In this document: positions 17,678 to 27,208 of the stretch, one piece after another
How positions within the stretch are numbered: the first letter of the stretch is position 1
How the letters are laid out: the number at the start of each line of letters is the position of its first letter
DNA from: Rosettibacter primus
GTDB taxonomy: Bacteria; Bacteroidota; Ignavibacteria; Ignavibacteriales; Melioribacteraceae
Assembly (NCBI RefSeq): GCF_036860675.1
Contig: NZ_JAYKGK010000009.1
Span: forward strand, 1 to 64,000
Direction of reading: 5' to 3'
Length of the DNA: 64,000 nt
Notes under the pieces: model-generated
Told to the model about the DNA's origin: nothing
Databases searched by the model: none
The model's input: the letters and a program-made list of their open reading frames with translations, nothing else
Position numbers and translations under genes: made by a program

Positions 17678-18466
17678 TTGAAAGTTAGATTGACAGATAA
17701 AGAAAGAAGAGCTATAGAAGAAGTTAAAGCTAAAGGAAATATTCCTAAGCATATAGCAATTATAATGGACGGTAATGGCAGATGGGCTAAAAAAAGAAAT
17801 TTACCCCGAGTTGCCGGTCACCAGCGTGGTGTTGAGACTGTTCGTATAATTGTTGAAACCTGTATAGGTCTTGGTGTAAATGTTCTTACACTTTATACTT
17901 TTTCTACAGAAAACTGGAAACGTCCTAAAGAAGAAGTTTCTACTTTAATGAAATTAATTGTTAAAAGTCTGAAAAAAGAAACAGACGAACTAAACAAAAA
18001 CAATATTCGATTAACAACAATTGGAGATAAAAATTCTCTGCCTGAAATAGTTCAAAAGGAGCTTGATAATGCAATTGCCAAAACTGCAGGTAACTCAAAG
18101 ATGATATTAAATCTTGCATTAAGCTATGGTGGCAGATGGGAACTTGTAGAAGCAGTTAAGAATATAAGCGCACAGGTTCTTACTGGAAAAATTTCTATCG
18201 ATGCAATTAATGAAGAATTAATTTCAAAAAATCTTACTACTGCAGATTTGCCTAATCCTGATTTGTTAATCAGAAGTGGTGGTGAATTTAGAATTAGCAA
18301 TTTTCTTTTATGGCAAATTGCTTATTCAGAAATTTATGTAACAGATATTTTATGGCCCGATTTTCGTTGCAAACAATTACTTGACGCTATTAAAGATTAT
18401 CAAAAAAGAGAAAGAAGATTTGGTTTAGTAAGTGAACAATTATCGAAGAACATCAAGAAGAATTAA
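17678..18466 (+). CDS. uppS: Isoprenyl transferase (undecaprenyl diphosphate synthase)
   Basis: The enzyme condenses isopentenyl units onto farnesyl diphosphate to make the C55 lipid carrier for peptidoglycan and LPS. The signature IPKHIAIIMDGNGRWAKKR is present, with the catalytic Asp31, and the C-terminal LLIRSGGEFRISNFLLWQIAY block is conserved. The start is a TTG, 14 nt after AGGGGG. The extra N-terminal helix before the conserved block is common in relatives, so I keep the TTG. The length of 262 residues is normal. The stop lies one nucleotide before the bamA ATG. Confidence 0.93.
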   Translation: MKVRLTDKERRAIEEVKAKGNIPKHIAIIMDGNGRWAKKRNLPRVAGHQRGVETVRIIVETCIGLGVNVLTLYTFSTENWKRPKEEVSTLMKLIVKSLKKETDELNKNNIRLTTIGDKNSLPEIVQKELDNAIAKTAGNSKMILNLALSYGGRWELVEAVKNISAQVLTGKISIDAINEELISKNLTTADLPNPDLLIRSGGEFRISNFLLWQIAYSEIYVTDILWPDFRCKQLLDAIKDYQKRERRFGLVSEQLSKNIKKN

Positions 18467-18467
18467 A

Positions 18468-20960
18468 ATGCCAGAACTTAATTTCAAAAAATTCTCAATT
18501 TATTTTATAATTCTTTTCTTTTTAACATCAATTACTTATCCACAATATCAGAAAACAACGTATAAAATTCTCGGCATTAGTGTTACAGGCAATAAAACAG
18601 CAGATGCAAACACAATAATTGCAAACACAGGCTTAAAAGTTGGCGACGAAATTTCAATCCCGAGCGACCAAACAAATAATGCAATTCAGCGACTCTGGAA
18701 TTTAGGAATATTTCAGGATGTCCAAATTATTATCGAGAAAAAAATTGAAGATGGAATTTTTCTTCAAATAAAAATAAAAGAATATCCCCGACTTGAACAA
18801 TTTGTAATCCAAGGTAATGATGAAGTCAGTACCGATAATATCAATAAAAAAATCACTATTGTCCGTGGCCAAACTCTTAAACCTCAGGAAGTAGCAAGGA
18901 TAATTCAAAAGATAAAAGAACTTTACATCGAAGAAGGTTTTCTTAATGCAAAGATTACTCCAAAGTATTTTATCTTTTTTAAAGCTGATACATCCAAAGA
19001 TGAAATTACAGTAACCTGGAGAAATGAAAAAAATTTCTCAGAAGAATATCAAACTAAATACGAATTAAAAAAAGCCGTATCGTTCAACTCAATTGATAGA
19101 ATTAAAGAAAGAGTTCTTGTAATTCTTAATATAGAAGAAGGCAACGAAGTAAAAATTAGAAGTATAGTTTTTAATGGTAATTCTGCTTTTGACGATGATG
19201 ACTTAAAAAGTGAATTCGATGACACAAAAGAAAAGAAATGGTGGAAATTCTGGTCTTCAGCAAACTTCAAAAGAGACAAATTCGAAAAAGATAAAGAGCT
19301 TTTAACAAAATTCTATCAGAAAAATGGTTACAGAGATTTTGTAATCTTAAAAGATACACTGATATTTTCTGAAGATAAAAAGTATGTAGATTTAATTATT
19401 GATGTTTATGAAGGAAATCAATACAAAGTTAGAAATATTATCTGGGAAGGAAATACAGTTTATCCTGATGAAGTTCTAACTGACCGTCTTGGTTTTAAGA
19501 AAGGTGATGTTTACAATTATGAAAGGTTTAATCAAAATCTGCACTATAACGAAAAGCAATCTGATGTTTCATCACTTTATCAGGATAATGGTTATTTAGG
19601 ATTTTCAATTGATGCTAAAGAACAAAAAGTTGCCGAAGATTCAATTGATATAATAATTAGAATTAATGAAGGCAATCGCTTTAAGATTGGAAAAGTTGAT
19701 ATTCAGGGCAACACAAAAACAAAAGATAAAGTTATAAGAAGAGAACTCTATACAATTCCAGGTTATTACTTCAGCAGAGGATTAATTTTAAGAAGTCTCC
19801 AGCAGCTTGCAAATTTGCAATACTTCAATTCAGAAAGTCTTTATAAAAGTGGAATCGACTATCGACCTGTTAACGACAGCACAGTAAACTTAATTTACAA
19901 AGTAGAAGAAAAGTCAAGTGATTATTTAAATGCATCTGTTGGTTATAGTGGTGCATTTGGCTTCAGCGGTGCGATTGGTTTTACTTTAACTAATTTTTCA
20001 ATTACAGAACCTTTCCAAATGGGAGGTGGACAAATTCTTAACTTCAACTGGCAGTTTGGTGTAGGAAATTATTATAGAACATTTTCTCTTGGATTTACAG
20101 AACCATGGTTGATGGACACTCCAACTTCAGTTGGTTTTGATTTGTTTGATACACGACAAAGATATGTTTATGATATGCGTCAATCTGGTATATCATTTAG
20201 ACTTGGAAGAAGATTAACATGGCCAGATGACTTTTTCTATGTTCAAGGCTCATTCAGATTTCAATATAATGATATTATTGATGGTGGTGGATTTTATATT
20301 GAAGGTTTAACAAGACAATACACGATTGGAACAGCAATTACAAGAACAGATATCGATAATCCTATATTCCCATCAAGAGGTTCTAAATTTGCTCTGAATG
20401 CTGAATTATCTGGGGGTCCACTTCTTCCAGGAAATGTCGATTATTATAAAATTGATTTATCAACAGAATGGTATAAACCTTTATTCAATTCTAACAGATT
20501 TGTTCTTTATGCTAATACAAATCTTGGATATATTCACAATCTTGGCGATTTCAAAAAAATAAATCCATTTGATTTTTATTACATGGGGGGCAATGGAATG
20601 ATTATAGCAACAGTTCCATTGCGCGGATATGAGGATAGAAGTTTGGGAATAGTTGATGCAGGTGGAAATGTGATTGGTAGTCGGGTAATGGTTAAATATA
20701 CTTTCGAATTCAGAACAGCTTTAGCATTAGAACCAATTCCTATCTACTTACTTGCATTTGCAGAAGCTGGTAATGTATTTTTCGACATAAAACAAACAAA
20801 TTTCTTTGACTTAAAACGTTCAGTAGGTGTAGGCGCAAGAGTTTTAATAAATCCTATTGGATTACTCGGATTTGATTATGGCTATGGTTTCGACAGAAGA
20901 AGTGTTGATGGGAAAGACCCACAATGGTTGTTCCATTTTCAGTTTGGAAAAGGTTTTTAA
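18468..20960 (+). CDS. bamA: Outer-membrane assembly factor BamA (Omp85)
   Basis: The start is set at ATG 18468; the open frame extends back to a GTG at 18432 inside uppS. The 830-residue product has a signal peptide, about five POTRA repeats (roughly 35-440, each with a GN and SRGI/GF-like strand-helix pattern), and an Omp85 beta-barrel of about 380 residues ending in LFHFQFGKGF, with an aromatic last residue. BamA inserts beta-barrel proteins into the outer membrane. Two skp-like genes and lpxD follow, the common envelope order bamA-skp-lpxD. Confidence 0.95.
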   Translation: MPELNFKKFSIYFIILFFLTSITYPQYQKTTYKILGISVTGNKTADANTIIANTGLKVGDEISIPSDQTNNAIQRLWNLGIFQDVQIIIEKKIEDGIFLQIKIKEYPRLEQFVIQGNDEVSTDNINKKITIVRGQTLKPQEVARIIQKIKELYIEEGFLNAKITPKYFIFFKADTSKDEITVTWRNEKNFSEEYQTKYELKKAVSFNSIDRIKERVLVILNIEEGNEVKIRSIVFNGNSAFDDDDLKSEFDDTKEKKWWKFWSSANFKRDKFEKDKELLTKFYQKNGYRDFVILKDTLIFSEDKKYVDLIIDVYEGNQYKVRNIIWEGNTVYPDEVLTDRLGFKKGDVYNYERFNQNLHYNEKQSDVSSLYQDNGYLGFSIDAKEQKVAEDSIDIIIRINEGNRFKIGKVDIQGNTKTKDKVIRRELYTIPGYYFSRGLILRSLQQLANLQYFNSESLYKSGIDYRPVNDSTVNLIYKVEEKSSDYLNASVGYSGAFGFSGAIGFTLTNFSITEPFQMGGGQILNFNWQFGVGNYYRTFSLGFTEPWLMDTPTSVGFDLFDTRQRYVYDMRQSGISFRLGRRLTWPDDFFYVQGSFRFQYNDIIDGGGFYIEGLTRQYTIGTAITRTDIDNPIFPSRGSKFALNAELSGGPLLPGNVDYYKIDLSTEWYKPLFNSNRFVLYANTNLGYIHNLGDFKKINPFDFYYMGGNGMIIATVPLRGYEDRSLGIVDAGGNVIGSRVMVKYTFEFRTALALEPIPIYLLAFAEAGNVFFDIKQTNFFDLKRSVGVGARVLINPIGLLGFDYGYGFDRRSVDGKDPQWLFHFQFGKGF

Positions 20961-20985
20961 TTATTAATTAAAATAAGAGGTCATC

Positions 20986-21528
20986 GTGAAAAAAGTAATA
21001 TTATTCATTTTTGCAGCTACAACATTATTTGCACAAACTCAACAATCAGCTCAAACACAAACTTTACAATTAAAAGTTGGATATGTTGATTCAGAAATTA
21101 TATTAGCACAATTTCCAGAAGCAATTAAAGCAAAGAGCGACCTTGAAGCACTAGTATCTCAATGGAGAAAGCAGGCAGATAGTATGGCAACAGAACTGCA
21201 GAATGCTTATGCCGATTATCAAAAACAAGCTCAAACAATGACTCAAGAAAAACAGCGTGAAGCCCAGCAAAAAATTATTGAGAAAGAACAAAGACTTCAA
21301 CAATTCAGAGAACAAAAATTCAGTCAACCTAATGGAGAATATTTTATTAAGCAGGACCAATTAATGGCTCCAGTTAAACAAAAAATTTTCAAAGCAATTG
21401 AAAATGTTGCAAAGGAAGAAGGAATGCACTATGTACTCGACAAAGCAGGTGAAGTTGTTGTTCTTTATGCGGACCCTTCTTTCGACATAACATTTAAGGT
21501 TCTTGACCGTCTGAAAAGAGGAAAATAA
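20986..21528 (+). CDS. skp: OmpH/Skp-family periplasmic chaperone (copy 1)
   Basis: The GTG start follows AAGAGGTCATC. The 180-residue protein has a signal peptide (ending LFAQ), the Skp-type VGYVDSEIILAQFPEA strand-helix motif, a glutamine-rich coiled coil (about 50-130), and a C-terminal beta strand region. It should hold unfolded outer-membrane proteins on their way to BamA. It is a paralogue of the next gene and lies directly downstream of bamA. Confidence 0.9.
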   Translation: MKKVILFIFAATTLFAQTQQSAQTQTLQLKVGYVDSEIILAQFPEAIKAKSDLEALVSQWRKQADSMATELQNAYADYQKQAQTMTQEKQREAQQKIIEKEQRLQQFREQKFSQPNGEYFIKQDQLMAPVKQKIFKAIENVAKEEGMHYVLDKAGEVVVLYADPSFDITFKVLDRLKRGK

Positions 21529-21543
21529 AAACGGACTTATAAA

Positions 21544-22044
21544 ATGAAAAAATTCTTATTAATTGGTTTTCTTTTTGCATCAGTTGCATATGCACAATTA
21601 AAAATTGGTTATGTTGATAGTGATGCTATAATGAAACAGCTTCCAGAATATCAGGATGCTCAAAAAAAATTAGATGCTATAATTAAAGAATGGCAGGAAG
21701 AATTAAGCAAAATGGAAAAAGATTGGAAAACAAAATATGATGACTATGAAAGAAGAAAATTAATCCTGAGCGAACAAAGAAGAGTTGAAATTGAAAAAGA
21801 ACTTGTTCAAATGGAAGACCAAATTTCAAAATTCAGACAGGAAAAATTTGGTGTTAGAGGCGAACTGTTTCAAAAACAGGAAGAACTAAACAAGCCAATC
21901 CTGAATAGAATTTTTAATGCAATTCAAGAAGTAGCTAAAGAAAACAATTATGATTTTATATTTGATAGAAGTGGTGATATTATGTTTCTCTATGCTAAAG
22001 AAGAATACGATGTCACCAATCTTGTTCTTGAAAAATTAAAGTGA
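21544..22044 (+). CDS. OmpH/Skp-family periplasmic chaperone (copy 2)
   Basis: This 166-residue paralogue of the preceding gene shares its signal peptide, KIGYVDSDAIMKQLPEYQ motif, charged coiled coil (about 40-115) and C-terminal FIFDRSGDIMFLYA segment. The coiled coil is richer in Lys/Glu and poorer in Gln than copy 1. It sits 15 nt after copy 1 and 6 nt before lpxD. The two may form mixed or alternative trimers; this is inference. Confidence 0.9.
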   Translation: MKKFLLIGFLFASVAYAQLKIGYVDSDAIMKQLPEYQDAQKKLDAIIKEWQEELSKMEKDWKTKYDDYERRKLILSEQRRVEIEKELVQMEDQISKFRQEKFGVRGELFQKQEELNKPILNRIFNAIQEVAKENNYDFIFDRSGDIMFLYAKEEYDVTNLVLEKLK

Positions 22045-22050
22045 GTATTT

Positions 22051-23112
22051 ATGAAAATAAAATTGAAAGATGCCGCCGACTTTGTCGGCGGTACTGTTAT
22101 CGGAAATCCCGATGTTGAAATATCAGGTATCGCAAAAATCGAAGAAGCAAAACAAGGCGATTTAACATTTCTCTATCTTCCTGCTTATGAAAAATATCTC
22201 GAAACCACAAAAGCTTCCGCCGTAATCATAAGTCCAGAATTCAAAAAAACAAGAAGTGATTTAAGTTATATTGAAGTTCAAAATCCAAATGTTGCTTTTC
22301 AAAAAATCATAACAACTTTTTTAAAACCAAAGTTAAATTTATCTGGAATTGATTCTACTGCATCTATTCATCCGACAGCAAAACTTGGCAAAAATGTGGC
22401 AATCGGGAAAAATGTTGTAGTCTCTGAAAACTGTGAAATTGGAGATAACACATTTATTTTTCATAATACTGTTTTAATGGAAAATGTTAAAATAGGTTCG
22501 AATACATTAATTTATCCTAATGTAACAATTCGAGAAAATTGTGTGGTTGGTAACAATGTAATTATTCACTCAAATACATGCATTGGTTCTGATGGATTTG
22601 GATATGTTTTAAATGATAAAGGTGAATATGAAAAAGTACCTCAAATTGGAAATGTTGTTATTGAAGATGATGTAGAAATTGGTTCAAATGTTTCTGTCGA
22701 CCGAGCAGCACTTGGTTCAACATTAATTAAAAAAGGTGTAAAGATTGATAATCTTGTTCAAGTAGCACACAATGTTGTAATTGGTGAACATACAGCTATT
22801 GCTGCTCAATCAGGAATATCAGGAAGCACAAAAATTGGAAAGCATTGTATGATAGCAGGCCAATCGGGATTTGTTGGTCATATAGAAATTGCCGATGGAA
22901 CAATAATAGGTGCACAATCAGGTGTTTCAAAATCAATAAAAAAATCGGGTAAATACAGAGGAACTCCCGCCGAAGAAATGTCTACTCAATTAAGATTAGA
23001 AGCTCACATAAGAAATTTGCCGCAATATTCAGAAAGAATTAAAAAATTAGAAGAAAAAATTGCATTTTTGGAAAGTAAAATTTTTGAACTAACAGGAAAG
23101 AAGGATAACTAA
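22051..23112 (+). CDS. lpxD: UDP-3-O-(3-hydroxyacyl)glucosamine N-acyltransferase
   Basis: This 353-residue enzyme catalyses the third step of lipid A synthesis. An N-terminal uridine-binding domain (about 1-100) precedes a left-handed beta-helix of hexapeptide repeats (about 105-300), with the catalytic His region in VQVAHNVVIGEHTAIAAQ. A C-terminal helical extension follows. The stop overlaps the lpxC-fabZ ATG by one base (TAATG). Confidence 0.95.
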   Translation: MKIKLKDAADFVGGTVIGNPDVEISGIAKIEEAKQGDLTFLYLPAYEKYLETTKASAVIISPEFKKTRSDLSYIEVQNPNVAFQKIITTFLKPKLNLSGIDSTASIHPTAKLGKNVAIGKNVVVSENCEIGDNTFIFHNTVLMENVKIGSNTLIYPNVTIRENCVVGNNVIIHSNTCIGSDGFGYVLNDKGEYEKVPQIGNVVIEDDVEIGSNVSVDRAALGSTLIKKGVKIDNLVQVAHNVVIGEHTAIAAQSGISGSTKIGKHCMIAGQSGFVGHIEIADGTIIGAQSGVSKSIKKSGKYRGTPAEEMSTQLRLEAHIRNLPQYSERIKKLEEKIAFLESKIFELTGKKDN

Positions 23113-24524
23113 TGTTAGAACTACAAAGAACCATTGCAAAACCAGTCACATTATCTGGCACTGGTTTACATACAGGCACATCTTGCACAATTACATTTAA
23201 ACCTGCCCCCGAAAATTACGGGATAAAATTTATAAGAGTGGATTTGGGCGGAAGCCCAGAAATTCCTGCTAATGTTGATTATGTTGTTGATTTATCAAGA
23301 GGAACTACACTTGGCATTGGAGAGGCAAAAGTTCACACGGTCGAACATGTCTTAGCAGCAATTGTAGGTCTTCAAATTGACAACATAATAATTGAAATAG
23401 ATGGTATTGAACCTCCTGTTGGCGATGGAAGTGCAATGCCTTTTGTTGAAAAACTTCTTGAAGCTGGATTTGTTACACAAAACAGTCCAAAAGATTATCT
23501 TGTTATTGACCAGACTGTTATGTATCACGATGAAGATAAGAAAATTGACATTGTAGCTTTACCTTTGAATGATTACAGAATAACAATAATGGTTGATTAT
23601 CAAAATCCTGCTTTAGGAAGTCAGCATACAGGTTTATTTAATCTCGAAAAAGAATTTATAACTGAATTTGCTCCTGCAAGAACATTCTGCTTTTTAAGTG
23701 AAGTAGAACAACTTGCAGACCAAGGCTTAATTAAAGGTGGTAATATCAACAACGCTGTAGTAATTGTAGACCACGAAATTGATGATGAAAGATTAAAAAG
23801 ATTGAAAGAAAAATTAAATCTTCCTGAAGATATTTCAATTACACACGAAGGATTTTTAAGCAACAATCAACTGCGTTTTAAAAATGAACCTGTTCGACAT
23901 AAATTACTTGATATGATGGGAGATTTGGCTTTAATTGGAGTTCCTATCAAAGCTCAAATTTTAGCAGCAAGACCTGGTCACAAAGCAAATGTAGAATTCG
24001 CAAAGAAAATTAGAACACTTTATCAGCAGAAAAAACTTGTTAAAAAATATCAGCTTGTTAAAAAGGAAGGTGTTGTTTTTGATGCCAATGCAATTCAAAG
24101 AATTTTGCCCCATCGCTATCCTTTCTTACTTGTCGATAAAATTATTGACCTTGAACTCGATAAAAGAGTTGTTGGTGTAAAGTGTGTAACAATTAATGAA
24201 CCATTTTTCCCTGGACATTTTCCAGGTCAACCAATTATGCCCGGAGTTTTAATTGTTGAGGCAATGGCTCAGGTAAGTGGTATTTTAGTGCTCAATTCAT
24301 TTATTGACCCGGCTAATCATCTTGTTTACTTTATGAGCATTAATAATGCAAAATTCAGAAAACCTGTTGTTCCAGGTGACCAGCTAATTCTTGAAGCAGA
24401 AATTATTTCTAAGAAAACAAAATATTTTTCCATAAAGGGTTCTGCATATGTTGACGGCAACCTTGTTGCCGAAGCAGAATTTATGGGTGCAATAGTTGAT
24501 AAAGAAAATAAACCTCAAAATTAA
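23112..24524 (+). CDS. lpxC-fabZ: Fused LpxC deacetylase / FabZ 3-hydroxyacyl-ACP dehydratase
   Basis: Residues 1 to about 310 are LpxC, the zinc deacetylase committing to lipid A, with HTVEH (His75, Glu78, His79) and HKLLD (His263, Asp267). Residues about 320-470 are FabZ, the dehydratase of fatty-acid elongation, with ILPHRYPFLLVDKI and FFPGHFPGQPIMPGV. The linker is short and rich in Lys. The same fusion is well known in Bacteroidetes and relatives. It ties the use of hydroxyacyl-ACP by lipid A and by fatty-acid synthesis into one polypeptide. Confidence 0.96.
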   Translation: MLELQRTIAKPVTLSGTGLHTGTSCTITFKPAPENYGIKFIRVDLGGSPEIPANVDYVVDLSRGTTLGIGEAKVHTVEHVLAAIVGLQIDNIIIEIDGIEPPVGDGSAMPFVEKLLEAGFVTQNSPKDYLVIDQTVMYHDEDKKIDIVALPLNDYRITIMVDYQNPALGSQHTGLFNLEKEFITEFAPARTFCFLSEVEQLADQGLIKGGNINNAVVIVDHEIDDERLKRLKEKLNLPEDISITHEGFLSNNQLRFKNEPVRHKLLDMMGDLALIGVPIKAQILAARPGHKANVEFAKKIRTLYQQKKLVKKYQLVKKEGVVFDANAIQRILPHRYPFLLVDKIIDLELDKRVVGVKCVTINEPFFPGHFPGQPIMPGVLIVEAMAQVSGILVLNSFIDPANHLVYFMSINNAKFRKPVVPGDQLILEAEIISKKTKYFSIKGSAYVDGNLVAEAEFMGAIVDKENKPQN

Positions 24525-24535
24525 TTTTTACTGTT

Positions 24536-25312
24536 ATGAACAATATTCATCCAACCGCAATTGTAAGTCCTAAAGCTAAATTAGGTGACAACATTGAAAT
24601 TGGTCCATATGCAGTCATTCAAGATGATGTTGAAATCGGGGATGACTGCAAAGTTGGTCCTCATGTTGGAATTTATAATGGTGCAAGAATTGGAAACCGT
24701 GTAAAAATATTTCAAGGTGCTTCGATTTCTAATTTACCGCAGGATTTAAAATATGCCAATGAGCAAACTTACTTGTTTATAGGTGACGATACTGTTATTC
24801 GTGAATTTGCAACTCTCCATAAAGGCACTGCTGCTACAGGAAAAACTGTTATCGGGAAAAATTGTTTATTGATGGCATATACACATGTTGCTCATGATTG
24901 TAAAATTGGGGACAAAGTAATTATCTCAAATGCAACTCAAATTGCAGGACATGTTACAATTGAAGATGTAGTAATAATTGGCGGTCAGGGTGCAGTTCAT
25001 CAATTCTGTAAAATTGGTCAGCATGCAATGGTTGGTGGCGGCGGTATGGTTGGAACTGACATTCCTCCCTACTCTCTCGTAAGCGGCTATCCAGCAAGAT
25101 TTATGGGATTAAATATTGTTGGTCTGCGAAGAAGAAATTTTTCTTCTGAAGATATCAATACACTAAAAGAAACTTATAGAATTTTTTACAACTCCGGTTT
25201 GAATCATACTGAAGCATTAAAAATTATCAAAGAAAAATTTTCTGAGCATCCACTTGTTAAAAATGTAATTGAATTTATTGAATCCTCCGAACGTGGCGTT
25301 GTAAGAAGATGA
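24536..25312 (+). CDS. lpxA: UDP-N-acetylglucosamine acyltransferase
   Basis: This 258-residue left-handed beta-helix enzyme performs the first step of lipid A synthesis. Conserved blocks include NIHPTAIVSPKAKLGDN, the catalytic-His stretch MAYTHVAHDCKIGD, and GLRRRNFSSEDI at the start of the C-terminal helical domain. The stop overlaps the next start as ATGA. Confidence 0.96.
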   Translation: MNNIHPTAIVSPKAKLGDNIEIGPYAVIQDDVEIGDDCKVGPHVGIYNGARIGNRVKIFQGASISNLPQDLKYANEQTYLFIGDDTVIREFATLHKGTAATGKTVIGKNCLLMAYTHVAHDCKIGDKVIISNATQIAGHVTIEDVVIIGGQGAVHQFCKIGQHAMVGGGGMVGTDIPPYSLVSGYPARFMGLNIVGLRRRNFSSEDINTLKETYRIFYNSGLNHTEALKIIKEKFSEHPLVKNVIEFIESSERGVVRR

Positions 25313-26064
25313 GATGGTTTTTCATTGATACCGGTGAATCGACAGGCAAATTTAATATGGATTTTGATTTTCAACTTGCACAAACCTGTCCTGACGATAA
25401 TGCATATTTCAGACTTTACAGATGGAAACCATTTTGTATTTCACTTGGTGCGCATCAAAAATTTGAAGACATTAATCTTGAAAAAGCATTTAGCGACGGA
25501 CTCGATGTTGTAAAAAGACCAACAGGGGGGAGAGCTATTCTTCATGCTGAAGAAATTACTTATTCAGTTATTCTCCCCTTTTCTAAAATTCGAAGTGCCA
25601 AAGAAGTGTATCAAAAAATATCCTTAGCATTAATTGAAGGATTAAAATTATATCATCCAGTATTTTCTAAACTTGAATTGGAAAATCTTCAACCTGATTT
25701 CTCAAAATTGTTAAAAGAGCCATCTGGCATTTTATGTTTTGGAACTGCAGCAAAAAATGAAGTTAAATTTAATGGAAGAAAATTAATTGGAAGTGCTCAA
25801 CGAAAATTAAATAATGCCATTCTTCAGCATGGTTCTATTCTTTGCGGGAAATATCACAGAAACCTTGTTGATTATATAAATATTGATGAAAATACAAAAT
25901 CATTAATCAAAAATGATATATATCAAAAAACTATTGAGATTGAAACAATACTTGGTAAACATGTTGATTATAAAAAACTTTCAGAATGTTTAATCGATGG
26001 ATTTAAAAAAGTATGGAATATTGAAATCGAAAAAAGTGAAATCAATTTCTCCGTTCTTAAATAA
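25309..26064 (+). CDS. LipM-like octanoyltransferase / lipoate-protein ligase family
   Basis: This 251-residue protein has the biotin/lipoate ligase fold. The motif RPTGGRAILHAEEITYS is closer to LipM-type octanoyltransferases than to classic LplA. A Cys (Cys143 in GILCFGTA) sits where LipM uses its catalytic cysteine, and the Lys of GRKLIGSAQRK is conserved. It should transfer octanoate or lipoate to lipoyl domains. The ATGA overlap with lpxA suggests translational coupling, though the functions are unrelated. LplA-type ligase activity is the alternative. Confidence 0.75.
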   Translation: MRWFFIDTGESTGKFNMDFDFQLAQTCPDDNAYFRLYRWKPFCISLGAHQKFEDINLEKAFSDGLDVVKRPTGGRAILHAEEITYSVILPFSKIRSAKEVYQKISLALIEGLKLYHPVFSKLELENLQPDFSKLLKEPSGILCFGTAAKNEVKFNGRKLIGSAQRKLNNAILQHGSILCGKYHRNLVDYINIDENTKSLIKNDIYQKTIEIETILGKHVDYKKLSECLIDGFKKVWNIEIEKSEINFSVLK

Positions 26065-26138
26065 TTGCATCTTTATATTTCCATCAAAAGAATCTTAATA
26101 TTATTTTTCCAGTTGAAAATTATCGAAAACTAATTGCT

Positions 26139-27200
26139 ATGAAAAATACTCTAATTGCACTTTTATTTTTAAGTTCATTGATTTTTTCACAATCAAATGA
26201 TGATTTTGAATTTTACTTAAAAGGTTCTGCCGTTACTGATATATGCAGTGATGGAAAAGATATCTGGATAGCTACAAATGGCAATGGAATTTTCAAGTAT
26301 TTGCCTTCTCAAAATACATGGCAACAATTTTCAAGTTCGAAAGGAAATTTGCAGCATGATTATTTCTACTGCATAACAGCAAATGAAAATTTTGTTTGGG
26401 CTGGTTCAATTGATGGTTTATTTATTTATGATAAAAAAAGGAATAACTGGACAAAAAGAAAATTTGCACTCGGTGGTCAACTTGCTAACTGGATTCGTTC
26501 TATTGCTTATGATAAATTTGAAAATGTTGTATGGATTGGAAGATTCCAATACCTTACAAAGTATGACTTAAAAAGTGGCCGTTTCATTGATTACAACTTA
26601 ACTGTTGGAAACAACGAAAAAACAAATACAATAAAAACAATTCAAGTTGATGGCGACAGCATAGTTTGGTTTGGAACAGAAGCAGGTTTGCATAAGTATG
26701 ATAAATCAAAAGATTTGAATAATGCAACCGCGATTACTTTTTATGATAACAGATATAACTATTTTAATGGTGAAGGTGAACAGGTTTCAATTTCTTCAGT
26801 CTTGCTTGAAAGAAATTTTGTCTGGATTGGACTGGATGAATTTATCACAGCAGAACGTCCTCAATTTAATGTTGGAGGATTATTCAGATACAACAGGAAA
26901 AATGAATGGATTCGTTTTGACAACTTTAGAGGTTTGACTGGCAATGGAGTTTATGACCTTGAAAGAACCGGAAATTATATATGGGTTTCTCTTTATCAAT
27001 TTGGCAAAGAAACAAAAGAAACTTATGGCAGAGGAATTGTTTTGATAAACAGAATTAATCAAAAAGTTATTCCAATAAATGACGAACGAATTCCAAAAAC
27101 TGTTAATAAAATTTTTTTTGATGGAACATTCCTCTGGCTCGGAACAGAAAATGGTTTAATTAAAATAAATTTCTTCAATCAACTTGCACAATGGAGATAA
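26139..27200 (+). CDS. Exported beta-propeller protein (two-component regulator propeller repeats)
   Basis: A signal peptide (about 1-18) is followed by at least six repeats of the reg_prop type, for example DIWIATNGNGIFKY, FVWAGSIDGLFIY, VWFGTEAGLHKY and LWLGTENGLIKI. No kinase or DNA-binding domain follows, unlike hybrid sensor proteins with the same propeller. I infer a periplasmic or surface ligand-binding propeller of unknown role. It ends 8 nt before the ATG chosen for the heptose kinase. Confidence 0.75.
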   Translation: MKNTLIALLFLSSLIFSQSNDDFEFYLKGSAVTDICSDGKDIWIATNGNGIFKYLPSQNTWQQFSSSKGNLQHDYFYCITANENFVWAGSIDGLFIYDKKRNNWTKRKFALGGQLANWIRSIAYDKFENVVWIGRFQYLTKYDLKSGRFIDYNLTVGNNEKTNTIKTIQVDGDSIVWFGTEAGLHKYDKSKDLNNATAITFYDNRYNYFNGEGEQVSISSVLLERNFVWIGLDEFITAERPQFNVGGLFRYNRKNEWIRFDNFRGLTGNGVYDLERTGNYIWVSLYQFGKETKETYGRGIVLINRINQKVIPINDERIPKTVNKIFFDGTFLWLGTENGLIKINFFNQLAQWR

Positions 27201-27208
27201 AAAAAATT

